Origin: Bacillota bacterium
GTDB lineage: Bacteria > Bacillota > Clostridia > Acetivibrionales > JAEXSP01
Reading direction: 5' to 3'
Length of the DNA: 64,000 nucleotides
NCBI GenBank assembly: GCA_023453795.1
Contig: JAEXSP010000007.1
Coordinates: 124,001 to 188,000, forward strand
Shown here: piece by piece, positions 38,801 to 45,518 of the stretch
Position numbering within the stretch: the first letter of the stretch is position 1
How the letters are laid out: each line of letters starts with the position of its first letter
Notes under the pieces: model-generated
Database searches by the model: none
What the model saw: the letters and a program-made list of their open reading frames with translations, nothing else
What the model was told of the DNA's origin: nothing
Translations under genes and position numbers: made by a program

Positions 38801-40572
38801 GGAGGCTGGACCAGCAGGTAAAGATAAGAGGATACAGGATAGAACTGGGAGAGATTGAAGCCCAGTTACTAAAGCATGAATCTGTGAGGGAAGCAATAGT
38901 TATCGTAAAAGAAAAAGCAGGAGGAGAAAAAATCCTTTGTGCATATATTGTATCCGACAGGCAATTGACTGCAGACGAGCTGAGAGGATATTTAAAACAG
39001 AATTTACCAGATTACATGACACCTCATCAATTTATTAAAATTGATACAATACCGCTGACTCCGAATGGAAAATCCGACAGAAAAGCATTATTGAGCCTTG
39101 GAGAGGATATGTTGACCGGGTCGGAGTACATTCCGCCATCAAATATGGTTGAGGAAAAGCTTGCTGAAATCTGGAAAGAGGTTTTAAAGATAGAGAAGGT
39201 GGGAATCCTGGATAACTTCTTCAGCATCGGAGGAGATTCGTTTGCTGTGATAAAGGTGCTTTCAGGGGGCATTTCAAATAATTGGGATGTCACAATGCAG
39301 GATTTTTACAAGTACCAGACTATAAAGGATTTGTCTGATAAAATACTGGGACACTGCAAGGAGGCTCCGAATCCCATAGATGACATGAACACCTTCAAGC
39401 ACATCATAAATGACAACCCGTATACCATTGAAAAAGCCGCAAAAGCAGATTTCAGCGGCATACTCCTCACGGGGGCAACAGGCTATCTGGGGATTCATAT
39501 TCTTGACCTTGTGTTAAGGGAAACCAATGCGGATGTTTACTGCCTTGTCAGGGGGGATTGTGCGGAAGAGAGACTGCTTGACCTATTGGAGTTTTATTTT
39601 GGTGGGACACTCAAAAAAACGCTTAGCAAAAGGGTCTTTGTGGTAAATGGGGATATTACTCTGGATAAATTCGGCTTGTCTGATATTGACTACAGCTCAT
39701 TGGGCAACAGTACTGGACTGGTCGTCCATACCGCTGCTAATGTCAAGCATTTCGGTGTTTATTCAGACTTTGAAAAAATCAACGTTTTGGGTACACGGGA
39801 AGTGCTTGAGTTTTCCAAAACATTTAATAACAAACTGGTTCATGTTTCTACAATGAGTGTTTCCGGGAGTTTGGCAGACAGCCGGTATGGAAGCGACCTG
39901 TTTACGGAAAATGATTTTTATATCGGACAGAATTACATGGACAGTGTTTACGCAAGGAGTAAGTTTGAGGCGGAAAATTTTGTCTTCAAGGCAATTGAAG
40001 GGGGACTTGAGGCGAATATCTTCAGGGTGGGTAACCTTACTGCAAGGTATATTGACGGGCATTTTCAGAAAAACATAACTGAAAATATGTTTTACAGGGT
40101 GATCAAGTCGATTGTCGAGTTGGGCGCCGTGCCTGAGGAGTTTCTGGATAGGGATATGGAAATGACCCCGATTGATTTCTGCAGTAAAAATATAATTGAA
40201 TTGGCTTTAAATTTCAGTTTTAACGGAAAAGTGTTCCACCTTTACAACTCAAAAACGATAAAAGTTTTCGAGATGATCAGGCTTTTAAACGCCGGAGGTT
40301 ATAAGGTAAAGATAATGAAGACGGAGGCCCTGGGGAATTTCATCAGAGAAATATCCAAGGACATTGAAAAAAAAGCTTCACTTACAGGTTTGGTGAACTA
40401 TTTTATCAAAAAGGACGAGAATGGGAAGAAGACTGTTAAAACAAGCTGTAGAATAACCCAAGCTTATCTTGATCAGATAGGGCTGTCATGGCCACAAATT
40501 GATGAGGGCTATGTCAGAAAATCGCTGGATTATATGAAACGGGTCGGGTTTTTGAACAACAGCTGCAAATAA
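32857..40572 (+). CDS. Terminal NRPS: C-A-PCP / C-A-PCP / thioester reductase
   Basis: Adds two amino acids to the polyketide and releases the product reductively (2,571 aa). N-terminal docking helix (LNKYIIDQVKSGSMTKNSAF), then C1 95-525 (HHIISDG near 222), A1 535-1035, PCP1 1040-1105 (LGGDSMK near 1071), C2 1138-1565 (HHIISDG near 1264), A2 1578-2085, PCP2 2090-2160 (GGDSF near 2123), reductase 2195-2571. Pocket codes by eye: A1 DILQMGMVWK (glycine type), A2 DVWHFSLVDK (serine). The reductase has TGATGYLG near 2204, HTAANVKHFG, the serine/threonine stretch VSTMSVSG and the YxxxK pair in YARSK, as in the NAD(P)H-dependent carrier-protein reductases that yield aldehydes or alcohols. No thioesterase domain is present. 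ATG 32857 follows AAGGGATGG by ten bases; the frame open from 32803 overlaps the glycosyltransferase. Confidence 0.95.
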   Translation: MNRIEELNKYIIDQVKSGSMTKNSAFIFLKELNRNNKASGLNAILGEITGGSDISAILKEISLEELFQNIDQRINIAPNGVHPHSPIEAVKEAEFYPLSSAQKRLYVITQISDVGLSYNLTQVISIPEGSEYKRERLEEALTKLVQRHEALRTSIKIVDGEPVQVVHKETGLTLKYYEIEETEILSTVKNFISPFDLSKAPLVRIGLVQVKNGRQILIVDTHHIISDGFSIDLFYKELEVLSAGGQLPELKIQYKDYAAWQNRLFNSELFVKQENYWLKVFKDEVPVLNLLYDYKRPPVQSFSGGHVKINAGGELTGKIKSISTENKATVFMTLFAAYNILLNKYTGQEDIVVGSPISGRHHQGTEDILGLFVNTLSMRNYPKAEMTFNEFLECVKENALNAYQNQDYPLEALVNKINLPRDLGRNPLFDTVFVLQNSMETKGSSLIEFENNSAKFDIYVDAREVDGELVFEFEYCSDLFKAETIQRFAGHYIKILEEITAKPSIRLAEIDMLSGEEKRRILMEFNNTRVEYPREKTIHQLFEEQVARTPESIAVSCGNTQLTYSELNSKANQLARKLIENGVTRESIVGIMTKRSVEMIIGILGVLKAGGAYLPLDPEYPGERISYMLEDSVSGLLLTQRTMDNEGLEVEKGSQIRKVYLDDEEIYSGDCSNPRISGSSKDLAYVIYTSGSTGKPKGVMLEHRAVSNFIKGITGRIEFTPGKSILCVTTICFDIFVLETLLPLTRGLKVVIADEEQQRDTQALSEVILANKIDMLQMTPSRAQLFMRDSRSTPCLENIKEIMIGGEAFPKALLCDLKKVTRARIYNMYGPTETTVWSTVSDLTGSDSIDIGKPIANTGIYILDQNKRLQAVGVPGELYIGGDGLARGYLNRPELTSEKFIPNPYMDSQLLYNTGDAARWLPDGSIECLGRVDHQVKIRGFRIELGEIENQMLKLGAIKEAVAAAKTDTEGGKFLCAYFTSEQEVNVTDLRKHLSKGLPDYMIPSYFIRLDKIPVTPNGKIDRKALPDTVEDIDTGVDYVAPRSRTETDLTAIWQDVLCVRRVGIHDDFFMLGGDSMKSLKVLSRATAQDIKITLNDIFKHRTIAKIAGAISDTDQNSFCEKTASCTYMPIEKVKEAKYYPLSAAQKRLFVLSRISDIGTNYNLTQVMYIGARYSREQLEEALNKLIKRHESLRTSIVIVNGEPVQVINKEAKIKLEYYETEDEEIQEIARSFVRLFDLERAPLYRAALVQPGSGRQILMVDIHHIISDGFSINLFYEELQGILDGNSLPELKMQYKDYSAWQSRLFETEIFDKQESYWLDVFKGEIPVLNLTTDYLRPQIQSFEGSRVKINAGEALTEKVKIISAENQATVFMTLFAAYNILLHKYTGQEDIVVGSPIAGRHHEGTESIIGMFVNTLAMRSRPQGGMAFDEFLQAVRKNALEAYQNQDYPLEALINKLSLPRDLGRNPLFDTVFVMQNRINTNGASLIEIENNSSKFDIQVDAREVDGELLFEFEYCTALFKHETIKRFAKHFIKIIEEISANPSIRLDELDLLSAEEKRQILTEFNNTGVEYPKEKTIHLQFEEQVERTPSNTAVIFNGKELTYRQLNERCNKLASLLRKKGVGRNSIVCILSERSFEMIFGIMAVLKAGGAYLPISPEYPAERIKYILEDSEADVLLVQGKAVRRPAAVDIEKHPEVIDLCDEKNYQGDGANPVHINNSRDPAYVIYTSGSTGKPKGVMIEHYSVINRLHWMQKKYPVCSGDVILQKTPYTFDVSVWELFWWSFQGAAVYMLAPGGEKDPAAIADAVRRNSVTTMHFVPSMLNAFLEYMELQKDVIGLKSLRRVFASGEALTLKQVERFNRLINAALGTTLHNLYGPTEATVDVSYFDCSTCGELDTVPIGKPIDNTSLYILDRNNRLQPVGVPGELHIAGDGLARGYINRPELTEAKFVPDPFKKGERMYKTGDLARWLPDGNIEYLGRLDQQVKIRGYRIELGEIEAQLLKHESVREAIVIVKEKAGGEKILCAYIVSDRQLTADELRGYLKQNLPDYMTPHQFIKIDTIPLTPNGKSDRKALLSLGEDMLTGSEYIPPSNMVEEKLAEIWKEVLKIEKVGILDNFFSIGGDSFAVIKVLSGGISNNWDVTMQDFYKYQTIKDLSDKILGHCKEAPNPIDDMNTFKHIINDNPYTIEKAAKADFSGILLTGATGYLGIHILDLVLRETNADVYCLVRGDCAEERLLDLLEFYFGGTLKKTLSKRVFVVNGDITLDKFGLSDIDYSSLGNSTGLVVHTAANVKHFGVYSDFEKINVLGTREVLEFSKTFNNKLVHVSTMSVSGSLADSRYGSDLFTENDFYIGQNYMDSVYARSKFEAENFVFKAIEGGLEANIFRVGNLTARYIDGHFQKNITENMFYRVIKSIVELGAVPEEFLDRDMEMTPIDFCSKNIIELALNFSFNGKVFHLYNSKTIKVFEMIRLLNAGGYKVKIMKTEALGNFIREISKDIEKKASLTGLVNYFIKKDENGKKTVKTSCRITQAYLDQIGLSWPQIDEGYVRKSLDYMKRVGFLNNSCK

Positions 40573-40599
40573 GTTTTTAATATGGGAGGAGAAATCGGC

Positions 40600-41769
40600 A
40601 TGGATAATGGTAACAGCAGGCAAACAGAATTAATATCGGACTTGAAGAGGCTTTTCAAGGATAAGCTTTATGACAGTATTTCAGGTAAGGTTTTGGGGGG
40701 GATCGGCATTAAGTACATAGCTGCTCTCAACGCACCAGAGGATATTGTCAGTTTGAAAAAATACCTGGATGAAAAACCTGATTTATCCTATACGGAAATA
40801 AACATAGCTTATTTTGATGCGGTATATATTGAAGCCACGCATGATTTTGCCTTCTTTATACTCAGTGTAAAGCGGGAGTATATTACCATAGACCCAGAAG
40901 TGATGAACTACAGCATGGATCAAAAGGTATCAGAAGCTCTGACAGAAGCGATTCGAAATCTGAAATTAAAGGCGTTTGAACACCCGGACCAGGACTCCCT
41001 TTTCAGCATTGCAGGGGCTTTCATTTTAAATATTGCCAACTGCCTTAACATATCGTTAGATGAATTCAGATATATAGTATATAAAAATTCCATAAACAAT
41101 TATTTAAAGATATACAATGACTTCAGAAAGGAACCGGAAAGTATCAGGGATTTCAATTGGGACAGCTATGACCATATGAGATACTTTGGACTTTGGTATT
41201 ATGCCATGATAAAAGTTATGTCAGACATCTTCAAATCGGGAAGGTACGATTCCGGCTTTATCATACATGATGCTGGAACCAGCGTTGCACAATTTCCGGT
41301 AATGCTTGCAGCATCCCGGAAAGAGGAGCTGATGGGACTGGAAGTCGGCGGAGTAATAGCTTCCGACATACATATATTGGGCATGGAATACGCCAAACTT
41401 TATCTTGACGGGATTACAGATGCCAAACCGGCAAATTTTATTAGTTGTGATTTCCTTGATGAAGAAAACGAGCTTCCCGAAGCGGATGTAACCATTTTGA
41501 ACGATGTACTTGAGCATTTCCAGACAGAAGAGATTTCCTTCCATGTAATGGAAAGGTTCTGGAACAAAACAAGGAAGCTGCTGATCGTTCATGTACCACA
41601 GGAGGAAGAGCCTAATGAAGTATGGGGGCATTATATATCCTTCAATAGGAATAAGCTGCTGGAATGGGCAAACCGCCTGAAGGGTCACCGGTTGCTTGCA
41701 GAAACCTACAGATTTAGCGAAACCTGTACATATATGGATGCCGGATTCTTAATACTTGAAAGGATATGA
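40600..41769 (+). CDS. SAM-dependent methyltransferase-like protein with a novel N-terminal region
   Basis: The C-terminal half (from about residue 200) resembles a class I methyltransferase: a beta-strand and loop at FIIHDAGTSVAQFP, an acidic strand end at GVIASDIH, a DVLEHF motif typical of post-SAM motifs, and a last strand LLIVHVPQEEEP followed by GHYISF. The glycine-rich loop is degenerate (no GxGxG), so cofactor binding needs proof. Residues 1-180 match no family I recognise; they are helical and contain DFNWDSYDHMRYFGLWYY. GGGAGGAG ends eight bases before ATG 40600, making this start better than ATG 40582, which precedes the ribosome site. It lies between the terminal NRPS and a flavoprotein on the same strand and is presumably a tailoring enzyme; the methylated atom is unknown. 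Confidence 0.72.
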   Translation: MDNGNSRQTELISDLKRLFKDKLYDSISGKVLGGIGIKYIAALNAPEDIVSLKKYLDEKPDLSYTEINIAYFDAVYIEATHDFAFFILSVKREYITIDPEVMNYSMDQKVSEALTEAIRNLKLKAFEHPDQDSLFSIAGAFILNIANCLNISLDEFRYIVYKNSINNYLKIYNDFRKEPESIRDFNWDSYDHMRYFGLWYYAMIKVMSDIFKSGRYDSGFIIHDAGTSVAQFPVMLAASRKEELMGLEVGGVIASDIHILGMEYAKLYLDGITDAKPANFISCDFLDEENELPEADVTILNDVLEHFQTEEISFHVMERFWNKTRKLLIVHVPQEEEPNEVWGHYISFNRNKLLEWANRLKGHRLLAETYRFSETCTYMDAGFLILERI

Positions 41770-41794
41770 AGAATAGAAGGGGGAGAATGCAATC

Positions 41795-42526
41795 ATGAAG
41801 GTTACTTTTTTTAATGGAAGTCCTAAAGGAAAGAACGGAAATACCAACATTATTATTGAACTTTTGATTGAGGGGATGAAGGAGGCAGGAGCTGAGGCGG
41901 AAAGCGTTTCTCTTTCAGAGAAGAGGATCGAACAATGCAAGGGTTGTCTGTCGTGCTTTACCGCTACTCCCGGCAGATGCTGCATCAATGACGATATGAG
42001 CGGGCTGCTGGTCAAGTATATGGATTCTGATATAGTAGGGTTTGCATCACCGCTTTTCAGTTGTAATATGACCGGACTTTTAAAGAATTTCCTTGACAGG
42101 ACCATCCCACTGAAAAGTGCCCAGACGGTAAAGGATGAAAACGGTGATTTTTATCATCCGACTATTCATGTCAATTTTCCAAAGGTAATTGCAGTCTCCA
42201 ATTGCGGATTTCCCGGCGAAAACAATTTCTGGGTGCTGAAGCATGCCTTCAGTGTATACAATCCGATTGCGGAAATCTATAGAAATGCCGGGGAAACACT
42301 GAGAGCAGATGGCGGAGGAGTAGGTATCTACGGAGCGGACATAATCCCTAGAATTAAAGAGTATAAGGCGAACTTGAGGAAAGCCGGATATGAGATCATC
42401 AAGGAAGGGGCAATCAGCCAAAAGACCATGGATGACCTCAATAAGCCACTTGAAGACGACGAAAATATTATGAACAGTCTGAATACCTATTTTGAAAGTG
42501 AGCAAAAAAATGAGAAAAGAGGATAA
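41795..42526 (+). CDS. Iron-sulfur-type flavoprotein / NAD(P)H-dependent FMN reductase family
   Basis: Flavodoxin-fold oxidoreductase of 243 aa. The N terminus FFNGSPKGKNGNTNII is the FMN phosphate-binding loop of this family. It is followed by a cysteine cluster (CKGCLSC, then CC after seven residues, near 48-66) like that of anaerobe iron-sulfur flavoproteins, and by the FASPLFSCNMTGLLKNFLDR region lining the flavin. Iron-sulfur binding is inferred from the cysteines. Context inside the cluster suggests redox tailoring of the product, for example reduction of a double bond or aldehyde, or electron supply to another enzyme. A strong ribosome site (AAGGGGGAG) precedes the ATG. The 3' end is one base from the second glycosyltransferase, so the genes are likely coupled. 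Confidence 0.85.
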   Translation: MKVTFFNGSPKGKNGNTNIIIELLIEGMKEAGAEAESVSLSEKRIEQCKGCLSCFTATPGRCCINDDMSGLLVKYMDSDIVGFASPLFSCNMTGLLKNFLDRTIPLKSAQTVKDENGDFYHPTIHVNFPKVIAVSNCGFPGENNFWVLKHAFSVYNPIAEIYRNAGETLRADGGGVGIYGADIIPRIKEYKANLRKAGYEIIKEGAISQKTMDDLNKPLEDDENIMNSLNTYFESEQKNEKRG

Positions 42527-42527
42527 T

Positions 42528-43679
42528 ATGAAATATAATAAGCGTTTTAGCATTGTTATACCATCGTATCAATCAAAAAAGCAGCTTTCAAATACTTTGG
42601 AAGCTTTAAACCGCCAAATCGGCATCTCAGGTGACGATTTTGAAGTGGTGGTAATAGATGACGGCTCCACAGACGGAACAGGTGAGGTCATAAAAGGCAT
42701 TCCTAAAAATTATGGCTTTCAGTACATTTATTTGGAAAGGACACCCGGGTCGTCACGGTCAAAAGCAAGAAATGCGGGGATTATGGCTGCCCAAGGAGAA
42801 ATAATCGTTTTTCTTGATGCCGATATAATCGTGAAGGAGGACTATATTTCCAAGGTTGACGACTATTTTAAAGTGAACAGGGACATTTTGCTGATAGGTT
42901 TCAGGGTAATGCTGACCGAGGAGGTCACACATGAGGAACTGTCGGGAACCAATGCCTTAAAGGGTGAAAAATTTAAGATCAACAAGTTCGGAAAGCTGGA
43001 ATTAAGGCATTTTTTATTTGAAGGCTCTTCATACAATTCAAGATGTAATATGTATCCTTGGATTCATGTTTTTAGTTGCAATATGGCTGTAAGTAAAGAG
43101 CTTCTTGATCGGTCGGGTTTTTTTGACGAGAATTTCAAGGGCTGGGGCATGGAGGATGTGGAACTCGGCTACAGGCTGTACAAATGCGGAGCAAAAATTG
43201 TTATCAGCAATAAAATAGAGGCCTTTCACCAACCGCATACACCCACTGGCAGCAGTATGTCAAAAGAGGAAAGAGATAAGGAAATTGATACCAACACCAT
43301 TTACTTTATAAATAAGCACCCGGGTGCAATGGATGAGCCCGTCCCCACGATTCTGGACTTTTTTAGGGGTGCCGGTGTAATAAATTTTGATGTAATCAGG
43401 GAATTTGAAGATGTTGTTGCAATAAATTTCACAGATAAATCCGAATTGGATTCTGTTAAATCCGAAATTCTGAAAAACTCGGAAATAGAGAAAAAAGTAA
43501 TCATGGTGCTGGACTTCGTTGAGGATACGGACCTTGATATTTGGATTCAACTATTGGACGGAGTTAAGTCGTTTCCAAGATATCTGCCGATGTCAAAGGG
43601 GAAAGAAATGGCCATCATACCGGATTCGCCAAGGTTGGCCTTTTACAGGGAGTGGGAGGAAAAACTCAGAATCGAGTGA
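42528..43679 (+). CDS. Glycosyltransferase family 2, cluster copy 2
   Basis: Paralogue of the enzyme at 31683, similar over its full length. Shared motifs: SIVIPSYQS, VIDDGSTDGT, metal-binding DAD in VFLDADI, GWGMEDVELGYRL, and the distinctive C-terminal domain with KSELDSVKSEIL and EDTDLDIWIQLLDGVKS. It is cytosolic. The ATG at 42528 has AGAGGA six bases upstream; the longer frame from 42492 overlaps the flavoprotein and is not needed. Having two related glycosyltransferases with the same accessory domain in one cluster suggests two similar transfers, possibly onto two equivalent acceptor sites such as the two serine residues predicted for the product. That link is inference. Donor sugar unknown. 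Confidence 0.9.
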   Translation: MKYNKRFSIVIPSYQSKKQLSNTLEALNRQIGISGDDFEVVVIDDGSTDGTGEVIKGIPKNYGFQYIYLERTPGSSRSKARNAGIMAAQGEIIVFLDADIIVKEDYISKVDDYFKVNRDILLIGFRVMLTEEVTHEELSGTNALKGEKFKINKFGKLELRHFLFEGSSYNSRCNMYPWIHVFSCNMAVSKELLDRSGFFDENFKGWGMEDVELGYRLYKCGAKIVISNKIEAFHQPHTPTGSSMSKEERDKEIDTNTIYFINKHPGAMDEPVPTILDFFRGAGVINFDVIREFEDVVAINFTDKSELDSVKSEILKNSEIEKKVIMVLDFVEDTDLDIWIQLLDGVKSFPRYLPMSKGKEMAIIPDSPRLAFYREWEEKLRIE

Positions 43680-43720
43680 TCCAAAAGTCCAGGCCGATTA
43701 TTCATATAAGGGGTGGAGAA

Positions 43721-45502
43721 ATGACGGAGACAAAGCCTGCATCAATGAAGTATACGTTAAAATGGCTGTTCATGTCGCTGTGGTCACAATTCAAATGGTT
43801 AAGCATTAACATTGCCGGTGCATTTTTCGACTCGGTACTTGTAATACTTATTGCCTTTTATATGAGAGAAATAATTGATACTGCACTGATGGCGCATGGC
43901 GGAGAAAAGCTTGCTTCCAAAATAGCAGTGTTTGCAATATTGGTTTCAGCAAGCCTTGTGGTAATGTATGTCAGGACTTACAGTGCCGGCAGGATAAGCA
44001 CCAACATAATGTTTGATTTGCGAAGTCATTTATATAATCATATTGAGAGACTTCCTGTGTCATATATGGACAAGCATCATACCGGGGAATTATTCTCAAG
44101 TGCCATAAATGATGTACTGAAAATAGAAAATTTTATTAACTTCAAGCTTGGAAGAGCATTATACATACCGCCGGCATTTATTATTACCTTTTCCTATATG
44201 CTGAGTTTCCGGTGGAATTTGCTTCTTGTTAGTCTGGTCGTAACACCTCTGGTAATTTTGGGTTCCATGCTGATAGTAAGAACGATAGGACAATCTACCT
44301 ACAAGATTCAGACGATTGTCGGTGCGAGCAATGCTGTAATTCAGGATGCAATATCCGGGATTCACATATTGAAATCCTATAATCTGAAAAACAAGTTTCT
44401 TGACAAATACAGCAAATATGTTTACGAAGCATTTGAAAAAAGCTTGGACATTATCAGAAGAAGCGCTTTGATATCTCCGCTTCTGCATGTTTTAAAACAA
44501 GTGCCTTCTTTGGTGTGTGTTGTCTATGGCGGCTACCTTATCGTTATTAAGCAAATGTCTCCGGGAGAATTACTGGCATTTGTTTATTTGTTGAATATCC
44601 TTGTAGGGCTTATAGCCGATATTCCTGATTTAATCGGAGAGGTTATCAAATTGGATGGCGCATACGGGCATTTGAAAGAGATTTTGGATAGTCCGGTCGA
44701 AGGGATATTTGAAACAAAGTCGGAATGCAAGGGCATTTACACAGAGCCTCTCCAAAACCCTGACCCGATTTGTATGCATTCGGTTTCTTTCGGCTACGAA
44801 GGGGGAAAGGAGATTGTGAAGGAGCTTTCTTTTACAATAAAGAAGGGAAGCATAACAGCCTTTGTAGGACCCAGCGGGGGCGGTAAAAGCACCATTTTCA
44901 AGCTTATCTGCGGCTTTTATCCTCCCAGTGGCGGGACAATTGAAATCTTCGGCACACCAATCAGTTCAAAGGAACTTTTATACATACGAAGTCAAATTTC
45001 GCTTGTTACACAGGATGCTTACCTGTTTCCTGTAAGTGCTGCAGAGAATATTTCCTATGGCAGACCGGAAGCTGGGATGGACGAAATAATCGCAGCAGCG
45101 AAAGCTGCAAATGCGCATGATTTTATCATGGAACTGCCCTCCGGTTATGACACGATGGTAGGGGAAAGAGGTGCCAGGCTTTCAGTAGGCCAGAAACAGA
45201 GGATCTCAATTGCAAGAGCAATTCTGAAAGGAGCACCGATACTCCTGTTTGATGAACCAACATCTGCCCTGGACAATCAATCCGAGGCGCTTGTTCAGGA
45301 TGCTCTGGAAAAGCTGAGGAGAGATAAGACAATCCTGATCATTGCTCATCGGTTGTCTACCATAAAAAATGCAGATGAAATCATTGTTATTAACGAAGGA
45401 AGTCTGGAAGAAAAAGGGACACATAATCAACTGATGGAAAAAGGCGGGTTTTATAAACAACTGTATTTAAAACAATTTGCAAGTAACGGAATTCCGGAAT
45501 AG
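43721..45502 (+). CDS. ABC exporter half-transporter 1 (TMD-NBD)
   Basis: Membrane exporter subunit of 593 aa with an N-terminal six-helix transmembrane domain (about 20-320) and a C-terminal ATPase (about 350-590). Walker A is GPSGGGKST, Walker B ILLFDEPTSALD, and the switch histidine is in AHRLST. The signature motif is LSVGQ instead of LSGGQ, a small asymmetry relative to its partner. The next gene encodes a second half-transporter, so a heterodimeric exporter of the cluster product is the likely arrangement, also giving self-protection. GGGGTGGAG precedes ATG 43721; the open frame from 43652 overlaps the glycosyltransferase and is rejected. It belongs to the broad lipid/drug/peptide exporter class; substrate is inferred from context. 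Confidence 0.93.
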   Translation: MTETKPASMKYTLKWLFMSLWSQFKWLSINIAGAFFDSVLVILIAFYMREIIDTALMAHGGEKLASKIAVFAILVSASLVVMYVRTYSAGRISTNIMFDLRSHLYNHIERLPVSYMDKHHTGELFSSAINDVLKIENFINFKLGRALYIPPAFIITFSYMLSFRWNLLLVSLVVTPLVILGSMLIVRTIGQSTYKIQTIVGASNAVIQDAISGIHILKSYNLKNKFLDKYSKYVYEAFEKSLDIIRRSALISPLLHVLKQVPSLVCVVYGGYLIVIKQMSPGELLAFVYLLNILVGLIADIPDLIGEVIKLDGAYGHLKEILDSPVEGIFETKSECKGIYTEPLQNPDPICMHSVSFGYEGGKEIVKELSFTIKKGSITAFVGPSGGGKSTIFKLICGFYPPSGGTIEIFGTPISSKELLYIRSQISLVTQDAYLFPVSAAENISYGRPEAGMDEIIAAAKAANAHDFIMELPSGYDTMVGERGARLSVGQKQRISIARAILKGAPILLFDEPTSALDNQSEALVQDALEKLRRDKTILIIAHRLSTIKNADEIIVINEGSLEEKGTHNQLMEKGGFYKQLYLKQFASNGIPE

Positions 45503-45518
45503 GAAGGGAGTGTTTTCA

